A stretch of DNA of 64,000 nt from Paraburkholderia tropica (GCF_914484835.1 NZ_CAJZAR010000059.1:1-64000), one strand, 5' to 3'. Positions 17,841 to 27,052 are shown, counted from the first letter of the stretch. The notes: a model not told the origin generated them from the sequence alone. A program made the numbers and translations.

Positions 17841-20138
17841 ATGGTCATCCACATTCTTCTACTGAGCGGTTTTCTGCTGGCGAGTATCGCGCTGGTGCAG
17901 GCCGTGAGCCTGCGTTTCGCGCTGTCCGAGTCGGTGCTGCTCGCGGCCTGGGGTTTCGCGCTGGGCGGCATCTATATGCTGAGCGGCGATCTGTGGCCGC
18001 AACTCGCGTCGAGTGTCGTCACGCCCACGTTTGCGCCGCGCCTGCCACCCGAAGCCTATCTCTGGATCTTCCTGCCGCTGCTGCTGTTCCAGGCCGCGCT
18101 CAGCGTGAACGTGCGCGAGATGCTCGGCGACGCCGCGCCCATTCTGCTGCTCGCCGTCGTGGCCGTGTTCGTGGCGACGGCGATGGTCGGCGGCAGCATC
18201 GGCCTCACGGGACTCGGGCCGGTGACCGACGGCCTGCTGCTCGGCGCGATGGTCGCCACCACCGATCCATCGGCGGTGCTCGCCGTGTTCCGTGAAGTGG
18301 GCGCGCCCGCGCGCCTCGTGCGGCTCGTGGAAGGCGAGAGCCTGCTCAACGACGCAGCGGCGATCGCCATCGCGAGCGTGCTGATCGCGGCCATCACCGG
18401 CGATGTCGCCGCGGCTACGGCGGGCGCCGCGCTGCGCACGCTTGCCATCGAACTCGTCGGCGGCCTCGCGTTGGGCGCACTGGCCGGACGCGCGATCGCG
18501 TACCTGCTGCCGAATCTCGGTGGCGAGGGCAAGGCCGAAATTTCGCTGAGCTTCGCGCTGCCGTATCCACTCTATCTGCTCGCCGACCAGGTGCTGCACG
18601 TCTCGGGCGTGGTGGCGGTGGTGGCGGCGGGCCTCGTCATCAGCGGGCTCGGGCGCACGCGTCTGTCGCCGCGTAACTGGGAGCATCTGCAATTGATCTG
18701 GGAGCAGGTCGCGGCGATGGCGGGCGCGGCGATCTTCTTGCTCGCGGCCATGCAGATTCCCGCGACATTGAGCGCGGCGCACTGGGGCGATCTGCTCGCG
18801 CTTGTCGTGGTGGTGGTCGCGGCACTGCTGGCGCGTCTGGTGGTCGCGTTCGGCATGCTGCCGCTATTGAGCAAGCTGAAGCTCACAGAGCCCGTGAGCG
18901 CCGCCTACAAACTCGTGATCGCGTGGGGCGGGTTGCGCGGCGCGGTCACGCTCGTGCTCGCGCTCGGCCTCGCGCAGAACGAGGCGCTGCCCGAGAGCAC
19001 GCGCCGCTTCGTGGCGATCCTCGCGACCGGCTTCGTGCTCGTGAGCCTGATCGTGAACGGCTCGTCGCTGAAGCTGCTGATCAAGCGCCTGAAGCTCGAT
19101 CTGCTGTCGCCGCAAGAGGCCGCGCTTCAGCAGCAGGCGGTGCAGTTGTCGTCGATCCGCGTGTCGGAGGAAGTGCACGCGGCGGCGCGCACGTTCCGCA
19201 TTGCCGATGCCATCGCCGAGGAAGCGTGCAGCACTTTCCGCCGCAGCATCGACCTGTGCGCGACGGCGTTCGATATCGAGGTGGCGCTGTCCGAGCGCGA
19301 GCGGCTCGCGATCGGTCTCGTCACGCTGGCTTCGAAGGAGCGCGATCTGATTCCACGCTATGGCAGCGGCATCATCACCGTGCGCAATCTCGACGCGATG
19401 ATGCAGAACACCGACGCCATGATCGAGGAGTCGCGCGTGGCGGGCCGCATCGGCTATCAGCGCGCGGCGGCGCGCATTCTCGAAGACACGCCGGGTCTGC
19501 GCCTCGGGCGCTTTCTCGCGCGCTGGCTGCATATCACGCAGCCGTATTCGGATGCGCTCGCCGATCGTTTCGAACTCCTGATGTGTCGTCGCGTGGTGCT
19601 GCACGAGCTTTACGGGTTTTCGGAAACGAGCCTCACGCCGCTGCTCGGCGCGCGGCTCGCGAAACTGCTCGGCACCATTTTGAAAGGGCGTATCGAAGCG
19701 GTGGAGCGCGGGCTCGACGACGTGCGCCGTTGCTTCGGCCACGGCGCGGACGTGCTGGAGCGCCGCATGATGCTGCTCTATGCGTTGCGTGAAGGACGCG
19801 CGCGCGTGGTCGAGATGTACGAGGACCGCTCGATCTCGAAGGAGATTTACGACTCGATCCGCCGCGAACTGGATGTAGCGTGGAAGCTTGCGGTGCCGCG
19901 CGCGCATCCGGGCGTGCTGCTGCCCTCGGGCGGGGCGCTCGCGCACGAGGACGCCGCGCCGTTGCCGATCGACGAAGCGGATGCTGTGCGCGATGCCGCC
20001 GCCGCTGCTGCGCACAGCGAGCCCGTCGCGCAAGTGTCGGGCGACGAAAATACGAACGAAGTCGTGAACGCAAGCGCGCAGGAAAGCACGCAGGAAATCA
20101 CGACGACAAGCGCCGCCGAACCGCGAGCCGAGCCATGA
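17841..20138 (+). CDS. CPA1-family Na+(K+)/H+ antiporter with long cytoplasmic tail
   Basis: A 765-residue protein with about 12 N-terminal membrane helices followed by a 330-residue hydrophilic C-terminal region. The CPA1 core is clear: FLPLLLFQAALSVN in the region of helix 3, TTDPSAVLAVFREVGAP, and GESLLNDAAAIA with the Asn-Asp ion-binding pair near residue 167. The C-terminal portion is helical and charged, ending in an acidic, Ala/Thr/Glu-rich tail; it may regulate pH or ion response. The stop codon overlaps the next gene in an ATGA, so antiporter and DUF4239 protein are coupled. Confidence 0.9.
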   Translation: MVIHILLLSGFLLASIALVQAVSLRFALSESVLLAAWGFALGGIYMLSGDLWPQLASSVVTPTFAPRLPPEAYLWIFLPLLLFQAALSVNVREMLGDAAPILLLAVVAVFVATAMVGGSIGLTGLGPVTDGLLLGAMVATTDPSAVLAVFREVGAPARLVRLVEGESLLNDAAAIAIASVLIAAITGDVAAATAGAALRTLAIELVGGLALGALAGRAIAYLLPNLGGEGKAEISLSFALPYPLYLLADQVLHVSGVVAVVAAGLVISGLGRTRLSPRNWEHLQLIWEQVAAMAGAAIFLLAAMQIPATLSAAHWGDLLALVVVVVAALLARLVVAFGMLPLLSKLKLTEPVSAAYKLVIAWGGLRGAVTLVLALGLAQNEALPESTRRFVAILATGFVLVSLIVNGSSLKLLIKRLKLDLLSPQEAALQQQAVQLSSIRVSEEVHAAARTFRIADAIAEEACSTFRRSIDLCATAFDIEVALSERERLAIGLVTLASKERDLIPRYGSGIITVRNLDAMMQNTDAMIEESRVAGRIGYQRAAARILEDTPGLRLGRFLARWLHITQPYSDALADRFELLMCRRVVLHELYGFSETSLTPLLGARLAKLLGTILKGRIEAVERGLDDVRRCFGHGADVLERRMMLLYALREGRARVVEMYEDRSISKEIYDSIRRELDVAWKLAVPRAHPGVLLPSGGALAHEDAAPLPIDEADAVRDAAAAAAHSEPVAQVSGDENTNEVVNASAQESTQEITTTSAAEPRAEP

Positions 20139-20968
20139 CCGAACTCGGCTCCGCTGCGCTCGTCTTCGTGTTGCTGCTTGGCGGCGCCGGGCTCGGCGTG
20201 TTGCTCAAGCCGTTGCTGCCCGAGGAGCATCGCAAGCACGAGACCGTGCAACTCGTGCAACTGGTGGTCGGCATGCTGGTGACGTTCGCGGCGCTCGTGC
20301 TGAGCTTGCTGACCGCCTCGGCGAAAACGAGCTACGACACCGCCACCGACGACATGCGCGCCTACGCGGCGGAACTCATCCAGCTCGATTCGCGTCTGCG
20401 TGACTATGGCGAAGGCGCGGATGCCGCACGCAAGGCGCTGCGCATCTACACGGCGGCGGCGATCGCGTCGACATGGCCGCAGGAGAGCGCGCCGCCGGGC
20501 AACTATTATCCGCGCGTGCCGGCCGCGCGCGAAGACGAACTGGAGAGCACGCAACTCGGCGCGATGCTGAACACGGTCGCGCATCAGATTGCGCTGTTCG
20601 AGCCGCACGACCGTTATCAGGCGGCGCTGGCGACGCGGCTCGGCGACCTGTTCGCGCGCGTGCGCGACACGCGATGGCGATTGATCGAGGAGGCGCACGG
20701 CACGATTTCGCGTCCGTTCTTCGCCATGCTCACGCTCTGGCTCATCCTGATCTTCCTGAGCTTCGGGCTGGTCGCACCGCATAACTCGCTGGCCGCCGCG
20801 ATGATCGTGCTGGGCGCCGTGTCGATTTCGTCGTCGGTGTATGTGATCGTCGATCTCGACACGCCGTTTTCAGGGCAGATCATCATCGAGAGCGACGCGA
20901 TGCGCGACGCGCTCCGGCATATGGATGTGCCGCGCGAACCCGGTGTGCTGCTGCCGCGCGCGCAATGA
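20135..20968 (+). CDS. DUF4239 (bestrophin-like) membrane protein
   Basis: A 277-residue protein with two N-terminal helices (about 7-27 and 45-62), a cytoplasmic helical middle and two C-terminal helices (about 190-235), the layout of DUF4239 proteins, which are distantly similar to bestrophin-type anion channels. It overlaps the CPA1 antiporter by four bases. The pairing suggests that ion or charge balance across the inner membrane is their shared task; this is inference and no ion has been assigned. Confidence 0.75.
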   Translation: MTELGSAALVFVLLLGGAGLGVLLKPLLPEEHRKHETVQLVQLVVGMLVTFAALVLSLLTASAKTSYDTATDDMRAYAAELIQLDSRLRDYGEGADAARKALRIYTAAAIASTWPQESAPPGNYYPRVPAAREDELESTQLGAMLNTVAHQIALFEPHDRYQAALATRLGDLFARVRDTRWRLIEEAHGTISRPFFAMLTLWLILIFLSFGLVAPHNSLAAAMIVLGAVSISSSVYVIVDLDTPFSGQIIIESDAMRDALRHMDVPREPGVLLPRAQ

Positions 20969-20983
20969 TACGCGGCGTTGCGC

Positions 20984-20989
20984 TAGACT
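20984..20989 (+). promoter_or_regulatory. possible -10 element
   Basis: TAGACT in the context GCTAGACT, 38 bases upstream of the ATG at 21028, resembles the boxes ahead of lutA and crcB. No clear -35 is visible. Confidence 0.3.
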
Positions 20990-21027
20990 CGCGCGCATCG
21001 ATTGGAATCAGGAACAGGAGGTCACCG

Positions 21028-21516
21028 ATGCCGCGCAAGACACTCAACGCATCGCGTTTGCAGGACGAAGTGAAGCGCCGCCTTCAGCGCTTGCAGGAAG
21101 TGGTGGAGGACGGCGTGAAGATCGTCGTGCCGCGCCCGCAATGGCAAGCCGCCGACCGCGCGGGCTGCAACTGGACGATGAAGCATTTCGGCAACGCGGC
21201 CGGTTTCGAGGCGAGTATCGCCAGCGTGCTCGCGCAGGTGCAGGCGGAGTACAACCTCGCGGCGGAAGGCGAGGAAACGGACGACGACGAGGAAGAGGCT
21301 TCGCGCCGCGCGGCTGCCGATCCGTTCGGCGGCGCGGGCGCGTCGAATGCGCCGGTCAATCCGTTTGGCGAGACGACGCGCGCGGCGAAGGCGAATCCGT
21401 TCGGCGAGGCGGCTTCCGCGAAATCGGACGGCGACCCGTTCGGCGCGCCGTCGAGTTCCGACGACAGCGCGAACGAGCCGCCGCGCAAGCGCCCGGCGAA
21501 CCCGTTCGGCGACTGA
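21028..21516 (+). CDS. small protein with repeated (N/D)PFG motifs
   Basis: A 162-residue hypothetical protein. Residues 1-80 look like a folded helical domain rich in Arg, Lys and Gln (SRLQDEVKRRLQRLQEVV). Residues 85-95 are an acidic run (EETDDDEEEA). The rest is low-complexity and carries five copies of an (N/D)PFG tetrapeptide at residues 98, 111, 123, 136 and 158, the last ending the protein. The start follows an AGGAG Shine-Dalgarno. Convergent with, and six bases from, the NYN gene. I do not recognise a function; the tail looks disordered and suited to repeated low-affinity binding. Confidence 0.8.
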   Translation: MPRKTLNASRLQDEVKRRLQRLQEVVEDGVKIVVPRPQWQAADRAGCNWTMKHFGNAAGFEASIASVLAQVQAEYNLAAEGEETDDDEEEASRRAAADPFGGAGASNAPVNPFGETTRAAKANPFGEAASAKSDGDPFGAPSSSDDSANEPPRKRPANPFGD

Positions 21517-21522
21517 CGCCGC

Positions 21523-23025
21523 TTAACTCTCCGGCGTGGCCGTCTTGCGCGGACGGCGCGGGCGGGCCGGGGTTTTCTTCGGCGCTTTCTTCTTCTTGGG
21601 CGCATCCGCTTCGGCCGCCGGGGATTCGGCGGGCTCGGCCGTCGCCGTGGCTTGCGGCGCGGCATGTTCCGTCACAGGCGCTTCGGCGTGCGCGCCTTCA
21701 TGGGCGCCGTCGTGCGCGATCTCGGCGGCAGGCTTGGCCGCCTTCTTGCGCGCGGTGCTCTTGCGCGAGGCGGTCTTGCGGGCGCGGCGGGGCGAGTCGG
21801 GTTCCGTTTCGGCCGGAGTGTGCGATTCGGCTTCGGCTGCGCCGGACGCGTCGCTGTCGAACGGCGGCGTCTCGAACAGCGGCATCGCCGCGTCGTCCTC
21901 GCGCGTGTCGGCGAACAGATCGCCGTGACGCGTCCCGGACTCGAACACCTGCACGTCTTCGTGCTCGTTTGCCTCGAACGCCACCGTGGCGTCGTTCGAT
22001 TCATGCGATGCGCGCGCCTCGTCGGCCTGCGCCTGCGCGTTGCGGCCGTTGCGGCGGCCCTTGCGGCGCGAGCGCGATTCGTCGTTGCGCGGCGCGGGCG
22101 TTTCCTCGGCAGCGGCCGTCGCAGAAGCCGGCGCGTCAGTAGCGGTGGAAGTCGCGGCGGCAGCGGGCGCGCTCGTGCGCGTCACATAGGTGCCCGACTT
22201 CTCGTCGCGGCCCACTTCGAGCAGGCCGCGCGCCTGCGCTTCCTCAAGCAGGTTGCCGAACGCGCGAAAGCCATAGCGCGCCTCGTTGAAGTCGGGGCGG
22301 CGGCGCTTGATCGCGCTCTTGAGCACCGACGCCCAGATCTTGCCGCTGTCGCCGCGCTCGTAACCGAGCGCATCGAGCGTTTCCACGGCGAGCGCGATGG
22401 CCTTGGCCTTGCGCTCCTCGCCGCGGTCCTCGGCGTTGTCGGTCTTGGCCTGACGCTCGTCGCCGCCCTGGCGTTTCGCGTTCGCGCCGCCGTCGCGGCC
22501 CTTGCCGCGCGACTGCTGCTCGCGCACGAGTTCGCGCACCAGGTCGTCGTAGAAAATGAATTCGTCGCAATTCGCGACCAGCAGATCGGAGGTGGAGTGC
22601 CGCACGCCCACGCCGATCACCTTCTTCGCGTTCTCGCGCAGCTTCGAGACCAGCGGCGAGAAGTCGGAGTCGCCGCTCACGATCACGAAGGTGTCGACGT
22701 GCGATTTCGTGTAGCAGAGATCGAGCGCGTCCACGACGAGGCGAATATCGGCGGAATTCTTGCCGGACTGGCGCACGTGCGGGATTTCGATCAGCTCGAA
22801 ACTCGCTTCGTGCATCGAGGCCTTGAAGCCCTTGTAGCGTTCCCAGTCGCAATAAGCCTTTTTCACGACGATGCTGCCCTTGAGCAGCAGGCGTTCGAGC
22901 ACCGGCTTGATATCGAAGCGGTCGATCTTCGCGTCGCGCACGCCGAGCGCGACGTTCTCGAAGTCGCAGAACACCGCCATGCTGACGTTTTCCTGAGGGG
23001 AGGCCATGTGATTCGTTTGTTCCAT
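21523..23025 (-). CDS. NYN-domain (LabA-type) protein with OST-HTH/LOTUS domain
   Basis: A 500-residue protein. Residues about 16-165 form a NYN/PIN-like nuclease fold with acidic residues in FCDFENVALG, SADIRLVVDALD and VSGDSDFSPL. Residues about 205-285 form an OST-HTH/LOTUS domain, an RNA-binding winged helix (ETLDALGYERGDSGKIWASV). The remaining 200 residues are Ala/Pro/Glu-rich, ending in a Lys-Arg-Pro basic tail. Proteins of this class act on RNA in bacteria and eukaryotes. Starts at 23025, 23007 and 22980 are all possible; the last begins directly with MAVFCDFENV and has a weak AGGA upstream. Confidence 0.88.
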   Translation of the reverse strand: MEQTNHMASPQENVSMAVFCDFENVALGVRDAKIDRFDIKPVLERLLLKGSIVVKKAYCDWERYKGFKASMHEASFELIEIPHVRQSGKNSADIRLVVDALDLCYTKSHVDTFVIVSGDSDFSPLVSKLRENAKKVIGVGVRHSTSDLLVANCDEFIFYDDLVRELVREQQSRGKGRDGGANAKRQGGDERQAKTDNAEDRGEERKAKAIALAVETLDALGYERGDSGKIWASVLKSAIKRRRPDFNEARYGFRAFGNLLEEAQARGLLEVGRDEKSGTYVTRTSAPAAAATSTATDAPASATAAAEETPAPRNDESRSRRKGRRNGRNAQAQADEARASHESNDATVAFEANEHEDVQVFESGTRHGDLFADTREDDAAMPLFETPPFDSDASGAAEAESHTPAETEPDSPRRARKTASRKSTARKKAAKPAAEIAHDGAHEGAHAEAPVTEHAAPQATATAEPAESPAAEADAPKKKKAPKKTPARPRRPRKTATPES

Positions 23026-23394
23026 CTACGGTACGAACGCACATGATAGCCCCTCGCGCGCAGGCGGGCGAAAAACCGGCGATGGGCCGTGCGCGATCGA
23101 GACGATTTCGGTATCAATCTGCGATATCGATTCAGTATCAATCGGCGGCGTCGATCCGCTATCACTCCGCTGTTCGGCGGGCCATTTCAGTTCATCTATG
23201 AAACGGCGCTGGACGTTCAATCCGTTGCGCGCGCAAGCATGATGCTTTTCTGTGGTTTTTGCACGACCGTGCCTGAAAGCCCGCATTTTTCATGGATTCG
23301 TCATACACCTTACTTAAGCTTTCGCGGCCCATTCGGTCTGCATCGGATGGGTACCAATAAAACCGATAACGACTCGACACAACAGAGGACTCCC
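23026..23394. other. intergenic region with GTATCAATC repeats
   Basis: This divergent region between the NYN gene and the phosphoesterase holds no supported gene. GTATCAATC occurs at 23111-23119 and 23135-23143, 24 bp apart, flanking a GATATCGAT sequence. An AGAGGA Shine-Dalgarno for the downstream gene lies near 23384. The repeats could be an operator; nothing identifies the protein. Confidence 0.4.
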
Positions 23395-24690
23395 ATGGCT
23401 GTTTGCTTCAAGGGCAAATTCGGCGCGTTCTGCGCGACCGTCTTCGCCGCGCTATTCGTTGCGCTTTTCGTGAGCGCGTGTGGCTCGTCGGTGAATTCCA
23501 GCGTCGCGGGCACGACCCAGCAGATCCGCCACGTTTTCGTCATCACGCTCGAAAACGAGAACTACACGACGACGTTCAACGCGAGCACCAAGGCGCCATA
23601 TCTGGCGAATACGCTGACCTCGCAGGGCGCGCTCGTGCAGCAGTATTACGGCACGGGTCACGTCAGCCTCGACAACTACATTTCGATGATCAGCGGCCAG
23701 GCGCCGACGCTGCAGACCGACAACGACTGCACGACCTATGAGGACTTCAACCTCACGGGCATGACCTCGGACGGCCAGGCGATCGGCACGGGCTGCGTGT
23801 ATCCCGCAAGCGTGAAGACGCTCGCCGACCAGCTCACGGCCGCGAACCTCACATGGAAGGGCTACGAAGGCGACATGGGCAACGACCCGGCGCGCGAAGC
23901 GGCCACCTGCGGTCACCCGACGCTGAACACGACCGACCTGACCAACACCCAGGAAGCGCCGAACGCGACCGTGCCGCTCGGCGATTCGTACGCCACGCGT
24001 CACAACCCGTTCATGTATTTCCACTCGATCATCGACTCGCCGGACTGCGAGAAGAACGTGGTGAACCTGGACAACCTGACGACCGACCTCAAGACGGTCG
24101 CGACCACGGCGAACTTCAACCTCATCACGCCGAGCACCTGTGACGACGGCCACGATTCGCCGTGCGCGAACGGCGCGACGGGCGGTCTCGTTTCGGCCGA
24201 TGCGTTCCTGCAGAAGTGGGTGCCCATCATCATGGCGTCGCCGGCTTATCAACAGGATGGCCTGCTGATCATCAACTTCGACGAGAGCAGCTATGCGTCG
24301 GTGAGCATGCCGAGTTCGACCGAGGTGGACTTCACCTTCGCGGGCGACACCTGCTGTAGCCAGCAGGAAGGTCCGAACCTCGGCACGTTCCCGCAATCGG
24401 CGACGATGGGCACGGTGCCCGCCGCGTATCTGACGAAGCTCGGCATGACCGTGCCGTCGGGCGTGACCGGCAACATCGACCTCGTGCTCACGAAGACGAG
24501 CTACGGCGGCGACCGCACGGGCGCGGTGATGCTCTCGAAGTTCATCAAGCCGGGCACGGTGTCGACGGTGCAGTACAACCATTATTCGATGCTCAAGAGC
24601 ATCGAGGACATGTTCGGTCTGAGCCACCTCGGCTATGCGGGGCAGTCGGGGCTGGTCGGTTTCGGCAAGGACATTTTCACGAGCCTCTAA
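23395..24690 (+). CDS. lipoprotein phosphoesterase (acid phosphatase/phospholipase C family)
   Basis: A 431-residue exported protein. The signal sequence ends in the lipobox VSAC (Cys about residue 27), so it is anchored as a lipoprotein. The mature part starts with HVFVITLENENYTTTF and later shows a GHVSLDNYISMISGQ segment; both match the alkaline-phosphatase-fold phosphoesterase family that includes AcpA and bacterial phospholipases C, where Glu, Asn and a nucleophile in this region bind metal and phosphate. A FDES metal-site motif is near residue 300. ATG 23395 has a GAGG Shine-Dalgarno. The next gene begins four bases after the stop codon. Confidence 0.87.
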   Translation: MAVCFKGKFGAFCATVFAALFVALFVSACGSSVNSSVAGTTQQIRHVFVITLENENYTTTFNASTKAPYLANTLTSQGALVQQYYGTGHVSLDNYISMISGQAPTLQTDNDCTTYEDFNLTGMTSDGQAIGTGCVYPASVKTLADQLTAANLTWKGYEGDMGNDPAREAATCGHPTLNTTDLTNTQEAPNATVPLGDSYATRHNPFMYFHSIIDSPDCEKNVVNLDNLTTDLKTVATTANFNLITPSTCDDGHDSPCANGATGGLVSADAFLQKWVPIIMASPAYQQDGLLIINFDESSYASVSMPSSTEVDFTFAGDTCCSQQEGPNLGTFPQSATMGTVPAAYLTKLGMTVPSGVTGNIDLVLTKTSYGGDRTGAVMLSKFIKPGTVSTVQYNHYSMLKSIEDMFGLSHLGYAGQSGLVGFGKDIFTSL

Positions 24691-24694
24691 GCCG

Positions 24695-26026
24695 ATGACC
24701 GTTTTCCACGCACGTCAGGCGGCGCGTCGCGCCGTCGCGACTGCGCTGGCCGCCGGCGCTACCGCGCTGGCGGCTGTTGCTGCACCGGGCATCGGTGTAG
24801 CGCACGCGCAGTCTTCGCAAACCCAGCCTTCGCAATCGCAGCCCGCGCTCAGCGACGTTGCATCGCTCGGCAAGCTCATCTTCAACGATCCGTCGCTGTC
24901 CGCGTCGGGCCGCATGTCGTGCGCGAGCTGCCACAGTCCCGCGCATGCCTACGGTCCGCCCAATGGGCTCGCCGCGCAACTCGGCGGCAGCGACCTGCGC
25001 TCGCAGGGCTCGCGCGCCGTGCCCACGCTCGGCTACGTGCTCAATCGCACGCCGGTATGGACGCACGTGCAGGCCGCGAGCGTGTTCGAGCGTCTGACCG
25101 ATGCCGACAGCCCGCCCGCTGGCGGCTTCGCATGGGATGGCCGCTACAACACGCTGCACGATCAGGCGCTGTTCCCGCTGTTCAATCCGAACGAGATGGC
25201 GAATCGCGACACCGCGGACGTGGCGGCGAAACTCGAACGCGCGCCGTATGCCGCGCGTTTCAAACAACTGTTCGGCGAGACGATTTTCGTCTCGAAGGAT
25301 GCGGCCGTGCATCAGGCGATGCAGGCGGTCGAGCGCTTCGAGCTTGAGGAGCCGGGCTTCCATTCGTACACGAGCAAGTTCGACGCGTATCTCGACGGCA
25401 AGGCCGAATTCACCGCGAGCGAAATGCGCGGCAAGAAGCTGTTCGACGATCCGAACGGCGGCAATTGCGCGTCGTGTCATATCGATCAGGTGGGCGCGAA
25501 CGGCGCGCATCCGCTCTTTACCGATTTCCAGTTCGAAGCGCTCGGTGTGCCGCGCAATCCCGAACTGCGCGCGAACCGCGATCCGAAGTATTACGACAAA
25601 GGCCTGTGCGGCCCGGTGCGCACCGACGTGTCGAGCAACAAGAATTACTGCGGCCTCTTCAAGACGCCCACGCTGCGCAACGTCGCCACGCGCGGCGTGT
25701 TCTTTCACAACGGGCGCTTTCATACGCTGCGCGACGCGCTGCGCTTTTACGTGGAACGCGATACGAATCCCGAGAAGTGGTATCCGAAGGATCGCCAGGG
25801 CCATGTCGTGAAGTTCGACGATCTGCCCGTGGCCGAGCGTGTGAATGTCGATATCGTGGACGAGCCGCTGACGCGCAAGCCGGGCGGCAAGCCCGCGTGG
25901 AATGCGCGCGATATCGACGACGTGATCGCGTTCCTCAAGACGCTCGACGATGGCTATCTGCCGAGCAATCCGCCGACGGCAGGCGCGCGGTTCGTGAAGG
26001 TGAGCGCGCCGATCAAGCGGCAATAA
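24695..26026 (+). CDS. di-heme cytochrome c peroxidase (CCP/MauG family)
   Basis: A 443-residue periplasmic protein with a signal peptide ending near AHAQS (residue 38). Two CASCH haem-attachment sites at 76-80 and 258-262 and the conserved FKTPTLRNVATRGVFFHNGRFHTL region identify the di-heme peroxidase/MauG family. Such enzymes reduce hydrogen peroxide with electrons from small cytochromes or copper proteins, or oxidise a protein partner. It starts four bases after the phosphoesterase stop, so both are made together, an unusual pairing that suggests a shared periplasmic role. Confidence 0.9.
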   Translation: MTVFHARQAARRAVATALAAGATALAAVAAPGIGVAHAQSSQTQPSQSQPALSDVASLGKLIFNDPSLSASGRMSCASCHSPAHAYGPPNGLAAQLGGSDLRSQGSRAVPTLGYVLNRTPVWTHVQAASVFERLTDADSPPAGGFAWDGRYNTLHDQALFPLFNPNEMANRDTADVAAKLERAPYAARFKQLFGETIFVSKDAAVHQAMQAVERFELEEPGFHSYTSKFDAYLDGKAEFTASEMRGKKLFDDPNGGNCASCHIDQVGANGAHPLFTDFQFEALGVPRNPELRANRDPKYYDKGLCGPVRTDVSSNKNYCGLFKTPTLRNVATRGVFFHNGRFHTLRDALRFYVERDTNPEKWYPKDRQGHVVKFDDLPVAERVNVDIVDEPLTRKPGGKPAWNARDIDDVIAFLKTLDDGYLPSNPPTAGARFVKVSAPIKRQ

Positions 26027-26049
26027 CGTTTGCGGGCGCGCGTGAAGAC

Positions 26050-26083
26050 TCGCGGCGCGCGCATTGAAAAATGCGCGCCGCGA
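26050..26083. terminator. strong hairpin between convergent genes
   Basis: The arm ending GCGCGCATT (26057-26065) pairs with AATGCGCGC (26070-26078) around a GAAA tetraloop, extended by outer pairs with a two-base bulge. It lies between the peroxidase and IclR stop codons. There is no T-run, so termination is plausible but not certain. Confidence 0.45.
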
Positions 26084-26110
26084 TTCAAGCAAACTTCAAT
26101 CTAACTTCAA

Positions 26111-27046
26111 TCAGACGGCGGGCGCGATATAACCGAGCAGGGCGCTGGCGGCGGCCGCTTCGTCGCGCAGCGCGCGCCCGATCGGACCATCGGGCGCGGC
26201 GTCGAAACCGCCCGTCGCGCCGAGCGCCGTGAGCACCGCGCAGAGCTTGCCGGTGTGATCGAACAGCGGCGCGGACACCGCGCTGATTCCCTTGAGATTC
26301 GTATCCTTCACGCTCGCACAGTGCGCGCGTTGCACGGCGCTGCGCAGCGTGCCGATGGGATCGCGCGCATCGAGTTGCGCGAGCAGATCGGCGTCGGCGT
26401 GCGCGAGTTCTTCCTGCGCCTGCGCGAGCACGCGTGAATCGTCGAGCAAGCCTAGAAAGACGCGTCCTGTCGACGACCACAGCAGCGACATCACCGAGCC
26501 CACGCGCACGTTCACCGTCACGGGCAGACCGGGTTCCTCGAAGCGGATGATCGTCGGTCCCTTGTTGCCCATCACCGCGACGAACGACGTGACTTCGAGC
26601 GATGCACGCAGCCGCACGAGCGCGGGCTCGACGATACGCACAGGATCGGCCTGACGCATCGCGGCCACGCCGATCATCATCGCTTCAGGCCCGAGCTGAT
26701 ATTGCTGCGTGGCGCTGTCCTGCGCGACCAGTCCTTCCTCGATCAGACTCACGAGATAGCGGTGCACTTTCGCGGGACTCTCGTTCACGAACGCGGCGAG
26801 CCCCGAAAGACTCGCGCGGCCGCCAAGGCGCGCGAGGCCCTTGAGCACGGCCATGCCGGTTTGCGCGGACTGCACGCGCTGGCGGCGTTCGCGCGTGACG
26901 GGCGCGGCGCTCGTTTCGCTCTCTACGTTCGTTTTTGAGGCGGACGAAGCGGGGGCGGACGAAGCGGGGGCGGCGCGCGATGCTTTGCGTCGCGCGGGAG
27001 CGCTCGCGGCGGAAACAGCGGGCGTGGACGTTGCGGTTTTTTTCAT
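26111..27046 (-). CDS. IclR-family transcriptional regulator
   Basis: A 311-residue regulator. Residues 1-55 are a low-complexity Ala/Ser/Arg segment not typical of the family. Residues about 58-125 form the winged helix (GMAVLKGLARLGGRASLSGL). The rest is the IclR effector domain, with GTLRSAVQR and KGISAVSAPLFDHTG. It diverges from the P450 fusion gene, with a repeat-rich 143-base gap between, so it probably controls that operon in response to an aromatic acid. The first ATG has no Shine-Dalgarno; a TAGAAT box only six bases upstream hints at a leaderless message. Confidence 0.9.
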   Translation of the reverse strand: MKKTATSTPAVSAASAPARRKASRAAPASSAPASSASKTNVESETSAAPVTRERRQRVQSAQTGMAVLKGLARLGGRASLSGLAAFVNESPAKVHRYLVSLIEEGLVAQDSATQQYQLGPEAMMIGVAAMRQADPVRIVEPALVRLRASLEVTSFVAVMGNKGPTIIRFEEPGLPVTVNVRVGSVMSLLWSSTGRVFLGLLDDSRVLAQAQEELAHADADLLAQLDARDPIGTLRSAVQRAHCASVKDTNLKGISAVSAPLFDHTGKLCAVLTALGATGGFDAAPDGPIGRALRDEAAAASALLGYIAPAV

Positions 27047-27052
27047 ACGGCG

